DNA of 64,000 nucleotides. Source: CAWCGU01 sp963838095. Its GTDB lineage: Bacteria; Actinomycetota; Thermoleophilia; Solirubrobacterales; 70-9. The notes beneath the pieces were generated by a model, which saw only the letters and a program-made list of their open reading frames with translations, had not been told where the DNA came from and searched no databases. This document shows positions 17,603 to 25,695 of the stretch, piece after piece; within the stretch, counting starts at the first letter, position 1, and each line of letters begins with the position of its first letter. Position numbers and translations under genes: made by a program. The stretch is taken from NCBI GenBank assembly GCA_963838095.1, contig CAWIPO010000006.1, positions 310,001-374,000 of the forward strand. The letters are read 5' to 3'.

Positions 17603-18481
17603 CTAGGCGATCGCCTTCAGCGCTTCAACGGCGAGCTGCGCGGTCTCGGTCGGGCTGCGGCCGACGCGGATGCCGTTGGCCTCCAGCGCCTCCTTCTTCG
17701 CCTCGGCGGTTCCGGAGGAGCCCGAGATGATCGCGCCGGCGTGGCCCATCTGCTTGCCGGGGGGAGCGGTGAAGCCGGCGATGTAGGCGACGACCGGCTT
17801 GGAGACGCTCTCGGCGATGAAGTCGGCCGCCCGCTCTTCGGCGTCGCCGCCGATCTCGCCGACCAGCACCATCAGCTCGGTCTCGGGGTCGGCCTCGAAC
17901 AGGGTGAGGATGTCGATGAAGTCCGAGCCGACGATCGGGTCGCCGCCCATGCCGACGATCGAGGAGTTCCCGGCGCCCGCCTGCTTCAGCTCGTTGCCGA
18001 TCTGGTAGGTGAGCGTGCCCGACTTCGAGACGACGCCGATCGAGCCCTTGTCGAAGAACTGGGCCGGGATGATCCCGACGTTTGCCTTCTCGGGAGAGAG
18101 GACGCCCGGGCAGTTGGGGCCGATCAGGCGCACGCCCGCGTCCTTGGCCTTCCAGTAGACGCGCTGCATGTCGTGGACCGGGATCCCCTCGGTGATCGCG
18201 ATCACCGTCTCGATTCCGGCGTCGATCGCCTCCTCTATCGAGGCGGCGGCGAAGCGCGCGGGGACGAAGATCATCGAGGTGTTGGCGCCGCGCTCGGTGA
18301 CCGCCTCCTTGATCGTGTCGAAGACGGGCACGCCGTCGACGTCCTGGCCGCCCTTGCCGGGTGTCACTCCGGCGACGAGGTCGGTGCCGTAATCGCGGTT
18401 GCGCAGCCCGTGGAAGGTCCCCTCGCGGCCGGTGAGGCCGGAGACGACGAGCTTGGTGTCCTCGCCGACGATGATCGACAT
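17603..18481 (-). CDS. sucD: Succinyl-CoA ligase alpha subunit
   Basis: 292 residues. It binds CoA and carries the phospho-histidine: His247 in GKQMGHAGAIISG. Other signatures: SGLTGREGTFH at the CoA-binding N-terminus, ITEGIPVHDM, GPNCPG and the GGDPIVGSDFID loop. It works with SucC to interconvert succinyl-CoA and succinate with ATP/GTP formation in the TCA cycle. It starts 2 bp after the sucC stop, so the two are translated together. Confidence 0.97.
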   Translation of the reverse strand: MSIIVGEDTKLVVSGLTGREGTFHGLRNRDYGTDLVAGVTPGKGGQDVDGVPVFDTIKEAVTERGANTSMIFVPARFAAASIEEAIDAGIETVIAITEGIPVHDMQRVYWKAKDAGVRLIGPNCPGVLSPEKANVGIIPAQFFDKGSIGVVSKSGTLTYQIGNELKQAGAGNSSIVGMGGDPIVGSDFIDILTLFEADPETELMVLVGEIGGDAEERAADFIAESVSKPVVAYIAGFTAPPGKQMGHAGAIISGSSGTAEAKKEALEANGIRVGRSPTETAQLAVEALKAIA

Positions 18482-18483
18482 CG

Positions 18484-19662
18484 CTAGCTCCCCCCTCCAT
18501 TCATCGGGCCCGCTACCTCCACGACTCTCTCCGCCGCTCCGAGCATCGTCTTCTCCACGTGCAGGTCGGGGATGTCGGCGTCGGCGAGCAATTCAAGGCC
18601 CTCCTCGGAGTTCGTGCCGTCGAGGCGGACGACCATCGGCATATCGAGGTCGATCCTGCTCTGCGCCTCGATGATTCCCTTCGCGATCTCGTCGCAGCGG
18701 GTGATGCCGCCGAAGATGTTGAACAGCATCGCCGTCACCTTCTCGTCGGAGGTGATCACCTCGAGCGCGTCGACGATCGCATCGGCCTGGGAGCCGCCGC
18801 CGGCGTCGAGGAAGTTCGCGGGCTCGCCGCCGGCCTGGGCGACGACGTCCAGGGTCGACATGCAGAGCCCGGCGCCGTTGCCGAGGATGCCGATGTTGCC
18901 GTCGAGCTTCACGTAGGTGAGCCCCTTCTCCTTTGCCATCCGCTCCTGCGGGTCCTCAGCCGAGACGTTCCGAAGCTCCGCCAGCTCGGGGTGGCGGAAG
19001 AGCGCGTTGTTGTCGATCGTCACCTTCGAATCCAGGGCGACTGCACGCCCGTCGGCGGTGGCGACGAGCGGGTTGACCTCGATCAGGGTCGCGTCGGCGG
19101 CCTCGAACGCCGCGCCCAGCTTCACCAGCAGCGCCGCCACCTCGCCGTGCGCGTTCTCGTCGAGCTTCGCCTCTTCGACAAGCTCGGCGGCTAGTGGCTC
19201 GGTCAGTCCCTCGCCAGGTTCGAGGTGGCGCCGCACCAGGGCGGCGGGGTCCTTCTCGGCGATCTCCTCGACGTTCATCCCGCCCATCGCGGAAAGCATC
19301 GCCAGCGACTTCTTCTCCGAGCGGTCGAGGATGATCGAGGCGTAGTACTCGGCCTCGATCTGCGAAGCGGGCTCGACCCAGACCTCGTGCACCGTGAACG
19401 GGCCCTCGCCGCGCGGCCCGCGGATGTCCATCCCGAGGATCGCCTCGCCGTGCTCGCGCGCATCGTCGGCGTTCTCGGCGACCTTGATCCCCCCCGCCTT
19501 GCCGCGGCCGCCGATCAGCACCTGGGCCTTGACCACACACGGGTAGCCGAGCTCCTCGGCGGCGGCTGCCACCTCGTCGACGGTGGTCGCGACGCGGCCC
19601 TCTGGGACGGCAACGCCGTGCTCGGCGAACAGCTGCTTGCCCTGGTACTCGAGTAGATCCAT
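18484..19662 (-). CDS. sucC: Succinyl-CoA ligase [ADP-forming] beta subunit
   Basis: 392 residues. MDLLEYQGKQLFAEHGV is the standard N-terminus; the ATP-grasp domain has VVKAQVLIGGRGKAGG and EVNPLVA, and the ligase domain includes GNGAGLCMSTLDVV and FNIFGGITRCDEIA. It forms the heterodimer/heterotetramer with SucD. First gene of the sucCD pair; TetR lies 40 bp upstream on the same strand but with its own promoter region. Confidence 0.97.
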   Translation of the reverse strand: MDLLEYQGKQLFAEHGVAVPEGRVATTVDEVAAAAEELGYPCVVKAQVLIGGRGKAGGIKVAENADDAREHGEAILGMDIRGPRGEGPFTVHEVWVEPASQIEAEYYASIILDRSEKKSLAMLSAMGGMNVEEIAEKDPAALVRRHLEPGEGLTEPLAAELVEEAKLDENAHGEVAALLVKLGAAFEAADATLIEVNPLVATADGRAVALDSKVTIDNNALFRHPELAELRNVSAEDPQERMAKEKGLTYVKLDGNIGILGNGAGLCMSTLDVVAQAGGEPANFLDAGGGSQADAIVDALEVITSDEKVTAMLFNIFGGITRCDEIAKGIIEAQSRIDLDMPMVVRLDGTNSEEGLELLADADIPDLHVEKTMLGAAERVVEVAGPMNGGGS

Positions 19663-19702
19663 CCGGCGCCTGACCCTATCCGACGCCAGCGAGCGGGCGC
19701 GC

Positions 19703-20317
19703 TCAGCAGGAGGCGAAGAAGCTCTCGAGCTCGTCGACCAGCTCCCCGTCCGACAGCGCCGTGGCGGGCTGGAAGAGCTGGTTCACCATCAGCCCGTCGA
19801 GCAGAGCGAGCAGCCGTGGAGCGTGCTCGCGTGGGCTGCGGCAGCCCGTGACCGGCAGCAGCCGCTCGGTTCGGAGGGTGAACGAGCGCCTGACCTCGTT
19901 CAGGGCCTTTTGGAACTGCGGCCGGCGGCGAGCCTCGAGGTACAGCTCGAAGCGTGCCACCTCTCGCTCGTCGTTAGGGGGCTCGAGCCATCCGCGCATC
20001 TGCTCGGCGAGCAGCTCGGCCGCCTCGCGGGCGTCGTAGGGGCCGTAGGGAACAAGCTCCTCGAGGGCGCGGATCGATGGAGCTTCGAGCTCGACCATCC
20101 GCCGCAGCGCCCCGGTCAGCAGCGCCTCGCGGGTCTGGAAGTAGTTGCTGGTCGATCCCTCAGGCAGTCCGGCGTGTCGGTCGACGGCGCGATGCGTGAG
20201 GCCGCGGCCTCCCTCGGCGGCGAGCACCGCGATCGCGGCGTCGCCGATAAGCGCCTCCCGCTCCCCGAGCTCCTCGAAGGCTGCGCCCGCATTCTCTACT
20301 ACATCTGTAGTATCCAT
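19703..20317 (-). CDS. TetR/AcrR-family transcriptional regulator
   Basis: 204 residues from ATG at 20317; the frame extends 14 codons upstream without a better start. HTH: LIGDAAIAVLAAEGGRGLTHRAVDRH then LPEGSTSNYFQTREAL. The C-terminal domain resembles TetR_C-type ligand domains (FELYLEARRRPQFQKAL). It is divergent from the P450-led operon, 41 bp apart, so it probably controls that operon and itself. An unusual point is that the only strong palindrome nearby lies inside its own codons 2-7. Confidence 0.9.
   Translation of the reverse strand: MDTTDVVENAGAAFEELGEREALIGDAAIAVLAAEGGRGLTHRAVDRHAGLPEGSTSNYFQTREALLTGALRRMVELEAPSIRALEELVPYGPYDAREAAELLAEQMRGWLEPPNDEREVARFELYLEARRRPQFQKALNEVRRSFTLRTERLLPVTGCRSPREHAPRLLALLDGLMVNQLFQPATALSDGELVDELESFFASC
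20297..20312. promoter_or_regulatory. 16-bp palindrome, candidate TetR operator inside the regulator's own 5' codons
   Basis: TACTACA-TC-TGTAGTA, a 7+2+7 bp perfect palindrome in codons 2-7 of the TetR gene (start 20317) and 46 bp upstream of the P450 start. It is the only AT-rich palindrome in the region. Binding here would block both promoters or transcript elongation of the regulator gene. Confidence 0.55.
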
Positions 20318-20358
20318 CGCCGCACCATCATACCGGCGCCGAGCGGAAGGAAATTTCA

Positions 20359-21609
20359 ATGGCTGTGACTGCGCTACCCGACCTCGACCAGGTCGACCTC
20401 GGCGCCCTGACGCTGTGGGCCGACGGCCCGCCGCACGATCTCTTCACCCGGCTGCGACGCGAAGCGCCGATTCACTGGAGCCCGCTCGATGACTACCCCG
20501 ACGAGGCCGGCTTCTGGTCGATCACCCGCGCCGCCGACGTGCGCGAGATCAGCCTCGACTTCCAGACGTACTCCTCGGAGGTGGGCGGGATCATGGTCCT
20601 GAACGACTTCGGGATCCCGCTCGAGGTGCAGCAACAGCAGATGATCTCGATGGACCCGCCTCGGCACGACCGCCTGAAGGCGCTGTTCCAGCGCGGCTTC
20701 ACGCCGAAGCGGATCGCGGAGCACGAGGTGCGAATCCGGAGAATTGCGAACCGGGTGCTCGACCGGGTGGCCGAACGCGGCGAGTGCGACCTGGTGCAGG
20801 AGGTCGCCGGGCCGGTCGTCGGGCGAGTGATCGGCTCGTTCATCGGCTCGCCGGAGGAGGAGGACCAGAAGCACATCGAGCAGACCAACATGGTTCTCGG
20901 GTTCGGCGACAAGGACCTGCGTCCGACCGACGAGGCAGTCGTCACGATGATGAGCGAGGCCTGGGAGGAGACGCTCGAATACATCGCCGACCGGCGCGCC
21001 AATCCCCAGGACGACCTGATCAGCGTGCTCGTGCACGCCGAGGTCGACGGCGAGCAGCTCAGCGACGGCGAGATCTTCATGGGACTGGGCCTGCTCGGCG
21101 CGGCCGGCAACGACAGCACGCGATCGGTGTGGACGAGCGGGATGCTGGCGCTGATGGAGGACCGCGACCAGCTCCAGATGCTGATCGACGACCCCTCCCT
21201 GAGCCTGGGCGCAGTGGAGGAGCTGCTCCGCTACTTCCCCGCCTTCTCGCACTTCCGGCGCACCACCACCCGCGATGTCGAGCTGTTCGGGCAGACGATC
21301 CCCGCCGGGGACAAGATCCTGCTCTGGTACGTGTCGAGCAACCGCGACGAGGAGGTGTACGCAGACCCGCAGCGGCTCGACATCACCCGCAACCCCGACC
21401 ACCAGGCCTTCGGCGCCGGCGGGCGCCATTTCTGCCTCGGGGCCGCCCTCGCCCGCCTGGAGATCAAGGTCCTGCTCGAGGAGACCCTGCGGCGCTTCCC
21501 CGACATCGAGGTTGCCGGCGAGCCTGCGCAGGCGCAGTCGCTGTTCCTGAACCAGCTGAAGACGCTGCCCGTCCGCTTTACGCCGGGCCCCAAGGAGACC
21601 AGGGCGTGA
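20359..21609 (+). CDS. Cytochrome P450 (soluble actinobacterial type)
   Basis: 416 residues, typical for CYP107/125/142-type soluble enzymes. I-helix motif AGNDST (249-254) replaces the usual AGxETT; the ExxR pair is in EELLR (287-291); the heme loop FGAGGRHFCLG carries the thiolate Cys359. GGAAGG lies 7 nt before the ATG. The next gene, an enoyl-CoA hydratase, overlaps by 4 bp (GTGA), so the two are translationally coupled. This suggests hydroxylation of a lipid, sterol or terpenoid acid that is then degraded as a CoA thioester. No ferredoxin gene is adjacent. Confidence 0.94.
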   Translation: MAVTALPDLDQVDLGALTLWADGPPHDLFTRLRREAPIHWSPLDDYPDEAGFWSITRAADVREISLDFQTYSSEVGGIMVLNDFGIPLEVQQQQMISMDPPRHDRLKALFQRGFTPKRIAEHEVRIRRIANRVLDRVAERGECDLVQEVAGPVVGRVIGSFIGSPEEEDQKHIEQTNMVLGFGDKDLRPTDEAVVTMMSEAWEETLEYIADRRANPQDDLISVLVHAEVDGEQLSDGEIFMGLGLLGAAGNDSTRSVWTSGMLALMEDRDQLQMLIDDPSLSLGAVEELLRYFPAFSHFRRTTTRDVELFGQTIPAGDKILLWYVSSNRDEEVYADPQRLDITRNPDHQAFGAGGRHFCLGAALARLEIKVLLEETLRRFPDIEVAGEPAQAQSLFLNQLKTLPVRFTPGPKETRA

Positions 21610-22370
21610 GCATCCGCTACGAGGCCGACGGGCCGGTGGCGCTCGTCACCATCGACCGACCCGAGGTCGCGAACTCGATCGACCGCCCCACAGCCGAAGC
21701 GCTCGCCGACGCGTTTCGCCGATTCGATGCCGACGAGAGCCTTGCGGTGGCAGTGCTCTCGGGTACGGAGGGGAAGTTCTGCTGCGGCGCCGACCTGAAG
21801 GCGATGCGCGACCCCGAGCGGGTGACCCGGGTCGAGCCCGACGGCGACGGCCCGGTCGGCCCGACCCGGATGCTGCTCTCGAAGCCGGTGATCGCCGCCG
21901 TCGAGGGCCACGCCGTCGCGGGCGGGCTCGAGCTCGCCGCGTGGTGCGACATGCGCGTTGCCGCCTCGGACGCGGTGTTCGGCGTCTACTGCCGCCGCTG
22001 GGGCATCCCCCTGATGGACGGCGGCACCATCCGCCTGGCGAGGCTGATCGGCCACAGCCACGCGCTCGACCTGATCATCACCGGCCGCGGGGTATCGGGG
22101 GAGGAAGCGCTGCGGATGGGGCTCGCGAACCGGATCGTCGAGCCGGGCACGGCGGTCGAGGCCGCGGTGGCGCTGGCGCACGAGGTCTCGGTGCTGCCCC
22201 AGGCCGCGCTTCGCAGCGACCGCCTGTCCTCCTATGAGCAGTGGCCGATGACGATCGACGATGCGCTCTCGAACGAGTACCGCCACGGCATGGACACGAT
22301 CGCCACGGGCGAGCTGTTCGGCGGGCTCGACCGCTACGACGAAGGCGCCTGGCGCAACGTCCGGACCTAG
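21606..22370 (+). CDS. Enoyl-CoA hydratase/isomerase family protein
   Basis: 254 residues from GTG at 21606 overlapping the P450 stop. Crotonase fold: N-terminal VALVTIDRPEVANSID, oxyanion-hole segments FCCGADLKAM (~58-67) and GHAVAGGLELAAWCDMRVA (~102-120). At the hydratase Glu positions the sequence reads CRRWGIPLMDGGTIRL, so the first catalytic Glu is replaced and the reaction may be isomerase- or hydrolase-like rather than plain hydration. Works in the cytosol on an acyl-CoA. Operon partner of the P450. Confidence 0.9.
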   Translation: MSIRYEADGPVALVTIDRPEVANSIDRPTAEALADAFRRFDADESLAVAVLSGTEGKFCCGADLKAMRDPERVTRVEPDGDGPVGPTRMLLSKPVIAAVEGHAVAGGLELAAWCDMRVAASDAVFGVYCRRWGIPLMDGGTIRLARLIGHSHALDLIITGRGVSGEEALRMGLANRIVEPGTAVEAAVALAHEVSVLPQAALRSDRLSSYEQWPMTIDDALSNEYRHGMDTIATGELFGGLDRYDEGAWRNVRT

Positions 22371-22401
22371 GTCACGGCCGGCGGCGTTACTTCGCCGCGC
22401 G

Positions 22402-22428
22402 TGTAACAAACGCCACCCCTCCTATACT
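22402..22428 (+). promoter_or_regulatory. Possible promoter before the HAD gene
   Basis: A TATACT hexamer (22423-22428) stands 15-16 bp after GTGTAAC (from 22401), 15 bp before the ATG at 22444, in the only sizeable gap (73 bp) of this gene run. The -35 match is weak and spacing short, so this is a suggestion that the HAD gene onward can be transcribed separately. Confidence 0.3.
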
Positions 22429-22443
22429 CTCGCGCCGCTCGCT

Positions 22444-23124
22444 ATGCCCCTTCCGAAGCTCAAAGACATCAAGTGGGTGACCACTGACTGCTACGGCACC
22501 CTGATCGACTGGGAGAAGGGGATCATCGACTCGTTCCGCAAGGAGGCCGACAAGGACGGCTTCAGCTTCGACGAGGGGCCGTTCATGGAGCGCTTCTTCG
22601 AGGTCCAGGCGGAGATCATGAGCGGCTCCTACGAGCTCTACGCGGAGGTTCTGCGACGGGCCGGCGTCCAGGTCGCAGGGGAGTTCGGCTGGGAGCTGGA
22701 GCCGTCGCGTGCGCAGTTCTTGCCGGACAACGTCGCCTACTGGCAGCCGTTCCGGGAGGCGAACGCGGCGATGGACCGGCTGAGGGGCCGCTACGACGTC
22801 GGGATCGTCTCCAACATCGACGACAAGCTGCTCGGGGTCTCCCGGCGCCACCTGCGCACCGAGCTGGACCTGGTGGTCACGGCGCAGCAGGTGCGCAGCT
22901 ACAAGCCGGACCCTGCCCACTTCAAGGAGTGCGCGCGCCGGATCGGCGGCAAGAAGGGATGGGTGCACATCGGCAGCGGGTACGACGCCGACGTCGCCCC
23001 GCTCTTGAAAATGAACGTGCCGGTTATCTGGGTCAACCGCCACGGCGAGAAGCTCGAGGGGCGAAAGCCGCCGACGGCCACGGCCAAGACCCTCCGCGAC
23101 GCCACCAAGAAGCTCGGCGCCTAG
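22444..23124 (+). CDS. HAD-superfamily hydrolase (haloacid dehalogenase type II-like)
   Basis: 226 residues from ATG at 22444. Motif I DCYGTLIDWE places the nucleophile Asp in the first strand (VTTDCYGTL), motif II is VSNIDD, motif III Lys in SYKPDPAHF and motif IV GSGYDADVA. The cap resembles type II 2-haloacid dehalogenases, many of which act on phosphate esters instead. It follows the P450/hydratase pair and precedes the sulfotransferase on the same strand, 11 bp away. Substrate undetermined. Confidence 0.87.
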   Translation: MPLPKLKDIKWVTTDCYGTLIDWEKGIIDSFRKEADKDGFSFDEGPFMERFFEVQAEIMSGSYELYAEVLRRAGVQVAGEFGWELEPSRAQFLPDNVAYWQPFREANAAMDRLRGRYDVGIVSNIDDKLLGVSRRHLRTELDLVVTAQQVRSYKPDPAHFKECARRIGGKKGWVHIGSGYDADVAPLLKMNVPVIWVNRHGEKLEGRKPPTATAKTLRDATKKLGA

Positions 23125-23135
23125 CATCTGACGGC

Positions 23136-24113
23136 GTGACCGTGCCGCCCGACGGCGCAACTGTCTCGCCCGACCCGGCGGATGAGGCGATGGTCGCCCG
23201 CGCCCGCGAGCGCTTCGCCCCCGAGCATCGCCGGGGGCAGCGGCGCGTGCGCAAGGATGCCGCGCTACCCAACCTCGTGATCATCGGCGGGCTTAAATGC
23301 GGGACGACGAGCCTGCACCACTACCTCAGCCTCCACCCCGAAATCGGGATGTCGCGGCCGAAGGAGCTGAACTTCTTCGTCTCGGAGCTGAACTGGCCGC
23401 TCGGATCCGGCTGGTACGCGAGCCACTTCTCGGGACGCGACCAGGTTCGCGGCGAGTCCTCTCCGCACTACACCAACGAGCCCCGATTCTCAGGGGTTGC
23501 AGGGCGAATGAACGAGCTGATTCCCGAGACGCGGCTGATCTACGTCGTCCGCGACCCGATCGAGAGGATGCTGTCCCACTGCCTGCACAACATCGCCGGC
23601 GGCTACGAGCAGCAGCCGCTGGAGCAGGCGCTCGCCGATCCCGACAGCGCCTACGTCCATCGCGGCCTCTACGCGATGCAGCTCGACCCCTACCTGTCGT
23701 GCTTCCCCCGCGATCGGATCGAGATCGTCCCCCAGGAGGACCTGAAGGCCGACCGCGAGCAGACGATGCGGAAGCTCTTCTCCTTCCTCGGCGTCGACGG
23801 CGGCTTCACCTCGCCGCAGTTCTCACGCGAGTGGGAGACCGGGTCGGGCAAGTCGGGCGGGGGCTTCCGGCTGATGGACCGGGCGGTCCGGCTGCCGGGA
23901 CTGAGGGGGCTGGATCGGCGCTTCGATCGCCTCCCGGAATCGCTGCGCTGGCTGGTCGAGCGGGTCGTTCATGACCCCGACGCCGGGGAGCGCGAGAAGC
24001 CGAAGCTGCCGGCGGAACTGCAGGCGCTGCTCGTCGAGCGCTTCCACGGCGACGTCACGCGCCTGGAACGGATCGCGGGCCGACAGTTCGGCTGGGCATA
24101 CTTCAGTTCCTGA
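23136..24113 (+). CDS. PAPS-dependent sulfotransferase
   Basis: 325 residues from GTG at 23136. The 5'-phosphosulfate-binding loop is IIGGLKCGTTSLHHYL (~48-63) and the 3'-phosphate-binding motif is IYVVRDPIERMLSH (~136-149). It resembles bacterial Sulfotransfer_1 proteins, which transfer sulfate from PAPS to hydroxyl groups on small molecules or glycans. The first 40 residues are charged with no signal peptide, so it is cytosolic. Stop and the next start overlap (TGATG), placing it in the operon; it could sulfate a product of the upstream P450. Confidence 0.9.
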   Translation: MTVPPDGATVSPDPADEAMVARARERFAPEHRRGQRRVRKDAALPNLVIIGGLKCGTTSLHHYLSLHPEIGMSRPKELNFFVSELNWPLGSGWYASHFSGRDQVRGESSPHYTNEPRFSGVAGRMNELIPETRLIYVVRDPIERMLSHCLHNIAGGYEQQPLEQALADPDSAYVHRGLYAMQLDPYLSCFPRDRIEIVPQEDLKADREQTMRKLFSFLGVDGGFTSPQFSREWETGSGKSGGGFRLMDRAVRLPGLRGLDRRFDRLPESLRWLVERVVHDPDAGEREKPKLPAELQALLVERFHGDVTRLERIAGRQFGWAYFSS

Positions 24114-24526
24114 TGCCCGAGGACAACGTCGCCTTGATCCGGAAGGCCTCCGACGCGCTTGAGAACGAGGGCGTCGATGCGCTGATGCCCTTCGTCCACC
24201 CGGAGTTCCAGATGACGACTCCGCCCGACCTCGCGTCCGAGCCCGACACCTACAAGGGCGAGGAGGGGATCAGGCGCTACTTCGACTCCTTCTACGACGC
24301 GATGGAGGAGGTCCACTTCCTCCCGGAGGAGTTCATCGACGCGGGGGAGCACGTGATCGTCCCGACGAGGCTGGTGGCGAAGGGCCGCACGACCGGGATC
24401 GAAGTCGAGCAGCGCGTAGCGCTGGTATGGACGCTCAAGGACGGGCTGGTGATCCGAGCCCAGCCCTTCGCCACCCTCGAGGAGGCACGCGAGGCGTGCG
24501 GATTGCCGTCGCCGCAGACGAGCTGA
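24113..24526 (+). CDS. SnoaL-like (NTF2-fold) protein
   Basis: 137 residues beginning MPEDNVALIRKASDAL, the same N-terminal pattern as the MSQENVE family at 33-35.6 kb but more diverged. The NTF2 cone-fold pattern is seen: the helical start, HPEFQM, GEEGIRRYFDSFYDAM, VIVPTRLVAKG, VEQRVALVWTLKDG. These small proteins act as isomerases/cyclases or ligand binders; no catalytic residue can be named. It overlaps the sulfotransferase stop by 1 bp. This shows that the family also occurs singly in an operon. Confidence 0.8.
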   Translation: MPEDNVALIRKASDALENEGVDALMPFVHPEFQMTTPPDLASEPDTYKGEEGIRRYFDSFYDAMEEVHFLPEEFIDAGEHVIVPTRLVAKGRTTGIEVEQRVALVWTLKDGLVIRAQPFATLEEAREACGLPSPQTS

Positions 24527-24942
24527 CGGGCGTAGCCGCGGCGGTGGTCGAGGAGCTGCGCCGCCGCGGTCACGAACCGGTCCCCCACGGCGCGCTTGAG
24601 GAATCCGAGCGCGACGACTGGGCGTGGGCGAGCGAGAGCGCGGCTCGCGACGTCGCCGAGGGCCGCGCCGAGCAGGCGATCGTCTGCTGCTGGACCGGGA
24701 CCGGAGCGTCGATTGCCGCGAACAAGGTTCCGGGAGTGCGAGCGGCGCTGTGCAACGACGCGCAGACGGCGGCCGGGGCGCGGAAATGGAACGACGCAAA
24801 CGTGCTCGCGCTCAGCCTGCGGACCACGTCCGAGGCGGAGCTGACCGAGATCCTCGACGCATGGTTCGAAGAGTCGCCGAGTGCGGGATCCGACGACCGC
24901 GCCAACGTCGCGCACCTGAGCGAGATCGAGCAGGCTGGTTGA
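24496..24942 (+). CDS. RpiB/LacA/LacB-family sugar-phosphate isomerase
   Basis: 148 residues from GTG at 24496, overlapping the SnoaL gene by 31 bp. The family core is clear: VCCWTGTGASIAANKVPGVR with the catalytic Cys, then ALCNDAQTAAGARKWNDANVLALS. The N-terminal IAVAADELTG differs from the usual SDHAG motif, losing the conserved His, so substrate or chemistry may differ from ribose-5-phosphate isomerisation. Cytosolic. It overlaps the following reductase gene by 4 bp (TTGA). Confidence 0.85.
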   Translation: MRIAVAADELTGVAAAVVEELRRRGHEPVPHGALEESERDDWAWASESAARDVAEGRAEQAIVCCWTGTGASIAANKVPGVRAALCNDAQTAAGARKWNDANVLALSLRTTSEAELTEILDAWFEESPSAGSDDRANVAHLSEIEQAG

Positions 24943-25688
24943 GCGACTCGGTACTTCAGCGGCTGGTGCCCGATGCGGCCGAGGTCACGGTTGTGGAGCA
25001 GCTCGACTCGCTCGACCTCCCGGGACTCGCCCCTCCCGAGCGTCCCTACACCGTGACCAACTTCGCGGTCACCGTCGACGGGCGTGCGACGATCTCGGGC
25101 CGTTCCGGGCCGATCGGCACCGAGAGCGACACCGAGGTGCTGATGGAGCTGCGCTCGTCGGTGGACGCGGTGATGATCGGTGCCGGGACGATGCGGACCG
25201 AACGCTACGGGCGCATGGTCCCGAACGAAGAGAGGCGGGCGCGCCGGGAGCGCCGCGGGCTCGCGCACGATCCGCTGGCGGTGATCGTCACGGGAACGAT
25301 GGATCTCCCGTGGGAAGCCGACCTGTTCACGGGCGGCGAAGGGGAAGTTCTGCTCGTCACCTCCTCGGAGCATGACCCGCCGCCGACGGCGACCAAGACC
25401 TCGGTATTGAGGCACGCCAGCCACGTCGACCTCCCCGGGGCGCTCGCGTACCTGCGGCGCGAGCGCGGGGTGAGGGCGCTGCTGTGCGAGGGAGGGCCAC
25501 GCCTGCACGGTCAGCTGGTCGCGGCCGAACTGGTGGACGAGCTGTTCGTGACCCTGGGTGCGAAGCTCGCCGGGGGAGACGGGCCGCGGATGGTCGAGGG
25601 CGTGCACGAGCGCGTTCGACGGCTCGAGCTCGGGTGGCTCCTTGCCGACGAATCGCAGCTCTTCGCCCGCTACCGCGTTCTGCGCTGA
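24939..25688 (+). CDS. RibD C-terminal/dihydrofolate reductase-fold pyrimidine reductase
   Basis: 249 residues from TTG at 24939, chosen because it couples to the previous stop; a GTG at 24966 is the alternative. The RibD_C pattern is seen: TNFAVTVDGRATISGRSGPI, SVDAVMIGAGTMRTERYGRM, LLCEGGPRLHGQL and VTLGAKLAGG. These enzymes reduce the ribosyl ring of a riboflavin precursor or related pyrimidine with NADPH. There are no other riboflavin genes here and no deaminase domain, so it may be a paralogue used elsewhere. Last gene of the run. Confidence 0.88.
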   Translation: MSDSVLQRLVPDAAEVTVVEQLDSLDLPGLAPPERPYTVTNFAVTVDGRATISGRSGPIGTESDTEVLMELRSSVDAVMIGAGTMRTERYGRMVPNEERRARRERRGLAHDPLAVIVTGTMDLPWEADLFTGGEGEVLLVTSSEHDPPPTATKTSVLRHASHVDLPGALAYLRRERGVRALLCEGGPRLHGQLVAAELVDELFVTLGAKLAGGDGPRMVEGVHERVRRLELGWLLADESQLFARYRVLR

Positions 25689-25695
25689 ACGCGGG

